Origin: Phoronis ovalis
Taxonomy: Eukaryota; Phoronida; Phoronidae
DNA length: 14,035 nucleotides
Assembly (NCBI GenBank): GCA_028565635.1
Contig: JAOXYB010034673.1
Span: 1 to 14,035 of the forward strand
Reading direction: 5' to 3'
The translations under genes were made by a program, and so were the position numbers. The notes beneath the pieces are model-generated. The model was not told the origin of the DNA. It was given only the letters and a program-made list of their open reading frames with translations, and searched no databases. This document shows positions 1 to 8,000 of this stretch, one piece after another (position 1 is the stretch's first letter; every line of letters begins with the position of its first letter).

Positions 1-237
1 GTCAAATGGATTTATTTTTCCACCCCACCACCTATAATATGTATTTAAGTACGATACCCATCACCCGTAATATTTCTGTTCAACTGCCGTCCACCCTCCC
101 CCCGTACAAATGAAAGCGGAACAGCCCTAACTATTAAAGCATTATGCGGAGTAACATTTTAAACCCGACTTTTGTAATGTCAAAAACGTATTGCTGAACT
201 ATCACCTCCACACTAGATTCATAATCTGCAAATATAC

Positions 238-321
238 CTCAACGTGTATTTTGCTGCCATTTAGTAAGTGATTATCTAAACCATTAATGGCCTCACTTGC
301 TTCATCTTCATTAAACATGTG
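238..321 (-). CDS. RBM4: RBM4/Lark-like coding exon 2
   Basis: The 28 codons begin [12 protein letters not shown] and end KIHVE. The acceptor is TTTTCTAG (AG at 323-322) and the donor is GTATAT at 237. The exon supplies the last helix and strand of the RRM. The phase-0 join to exon 1 rebuilds the RNP1 core KNYGFVHM, which supports both borders. The intron then continues to the left edge (1-237), where I see nothing further. Confidence 0.83.
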
Positions 322-1089
322 CTAGAAAAGATAAATATTAAATAACATATTAATATTACATAAAAATCAAAAACAAGCAAAACAAATTTAGGAGTAGAAA
401 ACATTAAAAAAATGTCTCACTTATTACAGGGTGATACCAATCATTAGTAGGTAGTGGCAATGCTCAAGAGTCTCAGTTTTATGTTGTACAACATGAATAT
501 ATTTGAATATTCCATGTTCCCGGGGGGGGGGGGGGTTAGGGCAGTAACTATGAAAGTGGGTACCCATGTTCCAACATGGGTTTTCAAAAAAGGTCCTAAC
601 GAAGTGAAATTCTGAAAAAAATACACCTCTAAGGAAGCGAGGTTTTTGAAAAAATACACCCTAAGAAAGTGACTTTTGGGAAAAAATACACCCATAACGA
701 AGTGTCACACCTCCAAAAAAACACCCCTTTTCGTGATTTTGGCTAAAAAACAGACCCTAAGCGCATAACGCACATTATGCATCAGTGGTTCGAAAAATAT
801 ACCCTTTCACTTGAAATTTTGTTGGAACATGCGTACCCACTTTTATATTGACTCCCCCCCCCCCCGGATATGTTCCCTCAAATTCAGTTGCAAAAAAACT
901 TTGTTAAATTATTCTGTTTTTACTTTTAGAAAGAATAATCAAATGCAGGGTCATATATTAACTTACAACAAAACCATAATTCTTTAAAATGTCACACTCA
1001 GCTACTCTACCAAATTTCTCAAATAAACCTCTTAATTCTTCCGTCCTTGTATCTTCAGACACATTACCAATAAAAATTTTTGTTGGCAT
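238..1089 (-). CDS. RBM4: RBM4/Lark-type RNA-binding protein, 5' part (two exons, continues past left edge)
   Basis: Two exons on the minus strand (1089-967 and 321-238) join in phase 0 to give 69 residues forming one RNA recognition motif. The RNP2-like strand is KIFIGNV (residues 4-10) and the RNP1-like strand is KNYGFVHM, formed across the splice junction. The pattern [12 protein letters not shown] is characteristic of RRM1 of RBM4 and Drosophila Lark, which bind RNA to control alternative splicing and translation, in nucleus and cytoplasm. The start is the first ATG of the exon and fits the short N-terminus of that family. The second RRM and the CCHC zinc knuckle expected in the family would lie beyond the left edge. 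The gene is head to head with the CKAP2-like gene. The RRM is certain; assignment to RBM4/Lark rather than another RRM protein is likely. Confidence 0.85.
522..869. mobile_element. MITE-like non-autonomous DNA element with G14/C12 ends
   Basis: A run of 14 G (522-535) and a run of 12 C (854-865) bracket an inverted repeat: 543-575 matches the reverse complement of 821-853 at 29 of 33 positions. Both arms include AAAGTGGGTAC and CATGTTCCAAC. The octamer ATGTTCCC occurs directly at 514-521 and 870-877, so it may be an 8-bp target-site duplication of the hAT kind. The outermost ends are not perfectly symmetric (a GGAT follows the C run), so exact borders are uncertain. There is no transposase frame. 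It lies in coding intron 1 of the RBM4-like gene. Confidence 0.6.
612..815. repeat. Imperfect ~33-bp tandem repeats inside the MITE-like element
   Basis: The core GAAAAAATACACC and variants recurs near 622, 655, 687, 720, 750 and 808, the first five at 30-33 bp steps. Units usually continue CTAA(C/G)GAAGTG. Translation of the repeats produces a spurious open frame on the minus strand that I do not regard as a gene. Confidence 0.65.
967..1089 (-). CDS. RBM4: RBM4/Lark-like coding exon 1
   Basis: The 41 codons begin [10 protein letters not shown] and end KNYGFV, followed by a perfect GTAAGT donor at 966-961. Upstream on the minus strand a pyrimidine tract and CTGCAG (AG at 1104-1103) form a good acceptor 13 bases before the ATG. 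The ATG exon therefore probably begins at 1102 and an untranslated first exon lies upstream. Confidence 0.85.
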
Positions 1090-1102
1090 TATTTGGAATG
1101 AT

Positions 1103-1650
1103 CTGCAGAAAAACAAATTGAATGAATACAATGTCAAACTGGTGGGCCTAACAACGAGGTTTGCCGTATTTCAAGGTTACGTTAATTATGTATCTTTGAC
1201 TTTGAGTGTCAGATTTAGATTACCACTGATGACTGTCTACTCTCCTTTTTAATTTTTGTCTACCTAAATCCTAGCCAACCACGTCAGCTGTTTTGGCTCT
1301 TGATATACTGTTTATCCGCCATCCATGCCCATGGTACTTGTCTACCTAAATCCGGGACCTCACTTGTCAGGTACTAAGCCAGGCTTGTCAGATAACATTG
1401 TTCAAATACAATAAGAATCAGTTTCGGTAAGATCACGTTAAATATTTTCAATGTCTCTTGAGTGTCGTATTTTTCTAATATTTCATCTCCAACTCGAGTC
1501 TTCACAGAACAGAATATTTTTTTTACAAATAGTAATACAATTCGTTTTAATAGTTTGCATGCTTGATATTGCTTCGATCATATTTCTAAGTGGCCATTTA
1601 AACTTCTAAATGCTACAGCTAATGCTTCAAATTATTCTTAATTCCTTACC
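1103..1650 (-). other. Candidate 5' UTR intron of the RBM4-like gene
   Basis: On the minus strand ACACAG is followed by GTAAGG (donor at 1649-1644, exon end at 1650). The matching acceptor is TTTTTCTGCAG ending at 1103, just upstream of the ATG. Together they suggest a 547-base intron splitting the 5' UTR, with the untranslated exon lying right of 1650 near the shared promoter. This is inferred from splice-site quality only. Confidence 0.5.
1256..1353. repeat. Perfect 16-bp direct repeat, 82 bp apart
   Basis: TTGTCTACCTAAATCC occurs at 1256-1271 and again at 1338-1353. A shorter CTTGTCAG pair follows near 1373 and 1384. The repeat lies in the candidate 5' UTR intron of the RBM4-like gene and its meaning is unknown. 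Confidence 0.7.
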
Positions 1651-1742
1651 TGTGTAGAAATTAACTTGCAAATGTAACTTTAATAGGTAATTTCAGTTTT
1701 TCATGAGGATTTTCCCGGCTTTGTTTGCCCAGTTAACTTGTA

Positions 1743-2012
1743 AAAATGGCTTCCCTGCTCGTGGCGTCATTTGCCGGGTTGTCATCCATTAGAATAAATT
1801 TAATTGGTTAATTTTCATAATTGATTGCTCCTTACTCCAATCAGAATTCTTATAACACAGGCAGTAATTCAGTGGCTTGGCCAATCGAACAACAGTAAAT
1901 AACGTGCGAAAATCAAAATACAAATAAAATACAGTCTGCAAGCGTGCAATTGAAAAGTATTCGAGAACAAAATCACGAAACCTTCATAAAATTGAAATAT
2001 TCGTGCTGAAAT
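1743..2012. promoter_or_regulatory. Likely bidirectional promoter between the RBM4-like and CKAP2-like genes
   Basis: The two genes start head to head. Three CCAAT boxes are visible: inverted ATTGG at 1803-1807, CCAATCAG at 1837-1844 and CCAATCG at 1881-1887, spaced 34 and 44 bp. A CRE-like TGGCGTCA is at 1762-1769, and AAAAATGGC followed by TTCC (YY1/ETS-like) is at 1743-1754. Multiple NF-Y-type CCAAT boxes are typical of G2/M genes such as vertebrate CKAP2. I did not find an exact CHR element (TTTGAA or TTCGAA) or a clear TATA box. Transcription starts cannot be placed from sequence alone. Confidence 0.5.
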
Positions 2013-2028
2013 ATGAGTTCAAAATACG
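2013..2028 (+). CDS. CKAP2L: CKAP2-like exon 1 (start, 16 coding bases)
   Basis: ATGAGTTCAAAATACG encodes MSSKY plus one base, ending at a perfect GTAAGT donor (2029). A TGA lies in frame at 2007-2009, and an A is at position -3. The single leftover G joins exon 2's AG to make GAG. Confidence 0.75.
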
Positions 2029-5000
2029 GTAAGTATATTTTTTTATATATTACATAAAATTGGCATGCATCTTCATGTTCGAATTTTAAATCAAGTCAAA
2101 ATCAGAACGGAACAGATTATCGCATTGAAATATGTTCGTCTCCCATCCCACAGGCCAGGCTCCAGCTCGGTTCCAATTTCGATTTCGATTCAGTCTGTAA
2201 TTAATGACGACAAAAAGTCAATGAAACTATTGAATGTGATTTTAGTTTCATTTTACTCTTATACTCATTATAATTCCGATTATTGTTGTCTTCATGGGTT
2301 GTTTCAAACGGTGTTACAATTTTAAGTTACTTGTTTGATGGAATTTGGTTGACGGGGGGTGTACACATGAAACATGGGGTTAAACAAGTTACGGATGTGT
2401 TCCCAACAAGAATTGCAACAAATATAGTATATTTTTGAAGGCATTAGTATATACTTTTAAACACGTGAATGTCACAGTTGAAACATTGTATGAAAAAAAT
2501 CTATGGTACTTGAATACTCGAAACATTGTACTTGTAGTAAAATATCTATGAAACAAAGGTAGTGAAGCTTTCCCGGACTTTTCCACACGATTATTGCCAC
2601 TTGGTTAAATTCCTTATAGTGTGTAATTTGCATATAGTAGACGTCCCATCTCCTTATTAGTTCTTATAGTTTATAGTCGTGTGATATTCCTGCTGTTAAG
2701 TCTGGTGCGGTGGGGGTTAGAAGGTGCAGGATATGTGAGCTATACATGCTTGAATCCTTGAGGAGTCTCATGGTGGACGTTATCAATATCATTTTAACTT
2801 TTGTTGCCAAGTCTCCTAGGTATAACATGTAAAGAAATACGTACCTTATCTATACAATTTATGCAAGGGATATTATCGTCATCATGTTCTGTCATTATAT
2901 GACCTAATTGACTTGCGTTCTTGTGAATGTGATTGAGAAATGTAATGCAGTGGCTCTAAAAAGTCTGATGCTAATTTGTTAGTGTGCATGTGGTCAATTT
3001 GTTATCGTCATGGATAAAATGAAGATGTACCACTTGTAATTATACAGAGGAAGTCTTGCAAAAGCTGGAGTCTTACAAACAGAAGAATCTTAAATCTCAA
3101 ACTAATGCTGAAACTGTTGATGTAAATCTTAATAAGAAAAAGAAAAGTCTTCCAAAAGGTCAAGCCGTAGATAAAAATCCAAGCAGAAAAAGTACAACAA
3201 AAGTACAGTAAGTATTTCTGTTCATCAAACATGACGTGTCACACTGTTCAACTTGTTTCTATAACTAACAAATCAGCTTTTTTCATTATTTAAAGTCTTA
3301 AAAATGTTAACTCTAAAGTTGGTTCTAACTGACTAGTTGAACTGATGTATCTAAACAGTATCTTTGTACAAAATGTTCAAGCCATTTTATGATGTTGCTC
3401 CCAGCATAGCATACTTTACACATGCACCACTCTCTTTATGCAATAGTTTTTATGGTATAAAATAGACATCACTTCCATGAAAATTGCAGTGTCCTTCTTG
3501 ATAAGTAAGATCCATTAAATAAAAAACAAAGGATTTGACATATATATGTGCACCATGTATTTAAAAGTTAATACACTTTTTTAGCAATTGTTGCTTTCAG
3601 AGTACTCCCAGTTTTGGAATTACTCTGGATTATCAGAAAAAGCGTTATATTCCATGTGTTCGACCATAACAACAGAGTGATTATAACTTTGATTTTTTTC
3701 ATGCACCTAACAAAATAAAATAAGGTCAAATAAAATTTTATCCTTGGTTTATCAGATATTTGATTGATCCTTTGTTATTGAACCAGATATTTTAATTCTC
3801 TATTTACTCCTTCAAAAATCACAATGCAAGTGCAGCTGGCTGTCAATATATATGTCCGGTCTTTGATATCAAAGTCCCTGATTTCAAATATATGAATTTT
3901 TCACAATGAAATGGTAGAAAATCAAGAAAACCATAAACAGTTGTTCTCTGTATCATACAGTTATAATTTACTTGATCATGTCATCTTGGCCCTGTTAAAT
4001 TTTCTAACCATTTTGACCTATTCATAAAATCGTCCATTGTGATTGTAAACATTGTGAACTAGCTAGAACAAAGAAATAAAATTAGCTTTCACTTTATTTC
4101 TCAATATTATGTTAATTATATTTCTCCACCACCTTATTTGCCTGCATGATAAATTTCAAATTATAAAGTGCACATTGGATATAATTTGAGACATTTGATC
4201 ATACCATAACAGTTTTGCCCTAATTGGTAAAATTGGACCTGGACAATGCTGTGTGGCACTATAATACTATAGGGATGTTGCTTGTGCCATCTCTAGTGGC
4301 AAGCCATGGAACTAAAATTTCTGATATCTTTTTAAAATAAAAACATTTCCTGAAAGTTAGGTAACTGGAATACATGTATGTTCAAGAACAGGTGTTGCAG
4401 TGAATATTTACCTTGATGCAACAGTTTTCTGAATTCACAATGTTTCAATGAGCAACCATGACTCACTTACTACTCTTCTTTAAGCATTTTATGGCTATTA
4501 ATTTGCACTCTTAATATCAATCACAATTTTGGAAAACAGTACTGAGCAAATGAACTACATTCTGTGGCAGTACTGTACTTTTGTACTTGTTCACTGTTTT
4601 GCTTTAATGCTGCCCATTTTGTTTCTGTATCGTGCACTGTACAATTTTCCCATTTATTGCAGTGTTACAGGTGGAAGAAATTTGGAGAATGTCAAACCAA
4701 CAAGCCAGGTTCAACTAGCACAGGAAAACAAACACATTATAAATGAATTGCCTATGAGGTTTGTGCAGTTTTCACATATTAATTCATCTAGGCAATATAT
4801 TTTAAGTCAATGTTCACGTTAAGTCAGTTTTCATGTTGTTATTAAAAATACTGAGAAGTTCTTTTGTATTATTCACCCGCAATCTTGAAAAGTGGAGATT
4901 TGCTTGCATAACTAGCTGGTAAAGAGATCAGATATTAGATTTTATTTCCAAGTAGAGTGTCAAAGTTTCCATATGCCATATTTTATATTACAAGTATTCT

Positions 5001-8000
5001 CTTCATCTTGTAACTGGTAAATTCAAAACACGCATGAACTTTACTGGCATACAGTTAAAAATTAGAATAATTGATTTTTATTAGAGACCAACTAGAGAAA
5101 TGGCGGCAAGAAAAAAAGGAAAAGGAACAGGCAACATCAAGGTAATGATTGTGATGTTAAAAGCATGCGCCACCGTTTGAAGCATGATGATTATTGCTCT
5201 CCACTGTACATTGCTGAAATAAATAACAGCGGAAATTTATTGTTTAAGATGTGTATATAAACTTGAAGTTAGGTGTTTTTGTGCAATATAATGACATGTA
5301 CATTATCCTGCCAATATTCAAAACTGTATCATACAGTTCGATAGCAGCTATCAAAATTAAGCTTCTAGTAAATAAAGTTATTTTAAAATTCTCTTTTCAA
5401 AAGATCCTGTTTGAACTACTATTCCGAGTACATTCCGTATTGCTTTTTTTTTTTTGCACACTGCATGATATGTGAAACATTTGCCCTTATCAGTGTATAC
5501 ACAGTTTGATTACAGGGCTGTTCCAAAAAGTGAGTGGGGCGTCAATGGTTTCTTTTGCTTTATGCATCGTCTTTAGTCTTACATTGACATTTGTACAAGC
5601 TTGCTCAAGTTAGCCTGGCCAAATTTTATTTTAACATAAATCATTTGAAAGTTTGAAAGAAATCTTTATACAACACAGAATATCATATTTTCAATGTTTA
5701 TATATGTATTAAAACCAAAATTTCATATTTAAAATTACCCCGTTTTATATATGATTTGATAAAAAAAAAAAATTAAAAAAATGTTAAGTAATAGATAAGC
5801 TTTAACCATTAGTAAAAGTAACAGACTGCCTTCCCTGCTTATGGTTATGTCATTTATTCTGGAACAGCACCAACTCCCATTGTTGTAACATGTAATGAAG
5901 GCAATTTTATTGTACTTGCAGAAAAAGAAAAGTGCTTATGCCTTTAGGACAAGCAAATAGAACAGATCGGGAAAATAAAAAATTAAAAGTAGATGCTAAG
6001 AACCCTGTGCAGGTGGGTATAAGTGCCAGCAGAAGTGTCACATGCAAAACTACGAAGTGCGAATAATTTGTTCTAAACAGGTCCTTCCCCCTTAAACTTT
6101 CATATTTGTTTCTTACCTCGCAATTCAAATTTTATATCTTATCGTAGCTTCGTTTATAGACTCTTGACATAACTCAGCCAGGCCTTTCATTATTTGCCTG
6201 ATACACATACAGAACTTAAAGCAATAGACAGCTAATGAGAACTCTTGAGAACCAAGTTTTTATATGGAGGGAATAGCTGGCAATAGTTACTATGAAACGG
6301 TGCAAAAGAGTCCGTTTTAGAAGCTAATTATTTCATTGATTATTGGAAATTATGCCGTGCATTGTGATTTTTTCTTTTAGTTAAGCAGTGTTTTTAAATT
6401 GATTAATGGGGAGGGAAAAGGGGATTAGTTGTGCCAGAGTCTATATACGGAACTCTCATAAGGTATAAAATTTGAGAGGTAATATCAAATATTAAATAAA
6501 GTAACAATGATTTATAGGCTCTGAAATTCAGGGTGGCATTTCCTCAAACACCCCTTAAAAGCTAAAGAGTAAAAATTTGGAGAAATCTTAGACTGGGAAT
6601 TAACAGTGAAATCTTAGACAATTCTAACATTCTGCAGGGTATGTCATATCATGTAAACCCTTTCTAGAAAAGTACTAAACAGAAGGTCCAACATTGTGAT
6701 TCTTCCATTTTTCATCAGTTTTTAGCTGTAAATGGTTGTACAGTTGGGTGCACTCACATCACTACCATATATGCCAGCAATAAAAAAAATTGAACAGAAT
6801 TTAGGAAATGATAACAGCATTCGGTACAACTCTTGCTGTTTTCTTTGACTTTGTGACACCAGTTCTTTTTTCTTTTGAGTACTAAGATCATGATACTGAA
6901 ACTGAAAATAAGGGCAGACTGGGTTTTGTGGAACTCAACAAAAATGCAAATATGACCACACCAGCCATGACATATGCAGTTCAGAAGTTTAAATTTATTA
7001 CACATTTCTCGAATCAATTTAATTTTTATTTTAGACAAAGAAATCAGACAGTGCACGAACCAGTTCTTATAGTAAAGACCAAGGTGTAAATAAGAGACAG
7101 TCCAGCAGATTGCAGAATACCCTGCATAAGAAACCTCGGCAGTCACTAGAATCAAAAGACTCTAAGTATCCAACAGCTTTGCCTACCACAAAACTTCAAC
7201 CAAAGAAATCAGGTACTGCTTACAGCAAAAACCAAGGTGTAAATAAAAAGCAACCGAACAGATTACAAAATTCTTCACATAAGAAACCTGAGCATTCACC
7301 AGAAACAAAAAGTTCTAAGCAACCCACAGCAATGTCTTCTGCAGCATTAAGATTATTATCTCAGCCAAAGAAATCAGACAGTGTACGCAGCAGTGCTTAT
7401 AGTAAAAATGAAGGTGTAAATAAAAGACAGCCCTGCAAATTACAGAATGCTCTTCATAAGAAACCTCAGCAATCACTGGAATCAAAACATTCTAAACATC
7501 CAAAAGCATTGTCTGCTGTAGAATTAAGAAAGCAGTATAGTCAAAATCTCAAAAAACGCATTGCTAAAACTAAATCTCTAAAATCATCTGTTTGTCTTGC
7601 AATGAAAAAAGGTGAGAAGGACACGGATGAGCATGAAGGGGGGAACAGCGGTGCTTTTGTGTCGAGTGTTGAAGTGCACACGAGTACTATAAATAATAAA
7701 GTGGAATCTGAGACGGCCTCACCTATGCAAATACCATTTTCTAATATTAACAATGTAAACAGTCGCAGAGATTCATACACTTTAGAAAATAGCTCCGTTC
7801 ATTTGGATATCCCCGACTGCACTACTTCGATTGGGAGACGAGGTTCATACACTGTCGAAGATGGGTCCTCATTTATTGATTGGAGTCAGCATAAGGATGA
7901 AGATATGTGTCAGACGTCAAAAAGGGAATTTAACAAGATACTTGTAAGAAATTCACCTCACCCAAGAGCTATTGTTACACAGCTTCCCCGCCGCTCTGTC

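Noticed and set aside
444-695. Minus-strand open frame rich in FF, VYF and PPPP
   Set aside because: It is a translation of the MITE-like tandem repeats and the G14 run.
989-1252. Plus-strand 87-codon frame
   Set aside because: It lies antisense to the RRM-encoding exon 967-1089, whose minus-strand product is clearly conserved.
1421-1433. Good plus-strand donor TTTCG|GTAAGATC upstream of the CKAP2-like gene
   Set aside because: No exon or start codon can be tied to it; the ATG exon has its own in-frame upstream stop. It could only be an untranslated alternative exon.
4671-4746. Alternative exon 3 from the second AG (4669-4670), reading WKKFGECQTNKPG
   Set aside because: That phase ends at TGA within the exon and does not connect to exon 4; the acceptor at 4662 keeps the frame through to the end.
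6754-7155. 133-codon open frame on the minus strand
   Set aside because: It runs antisense across intron 5 and the start of exon 6, is Cys/Phe-rich without domain features, and covers a well-supported plus-strand exon.
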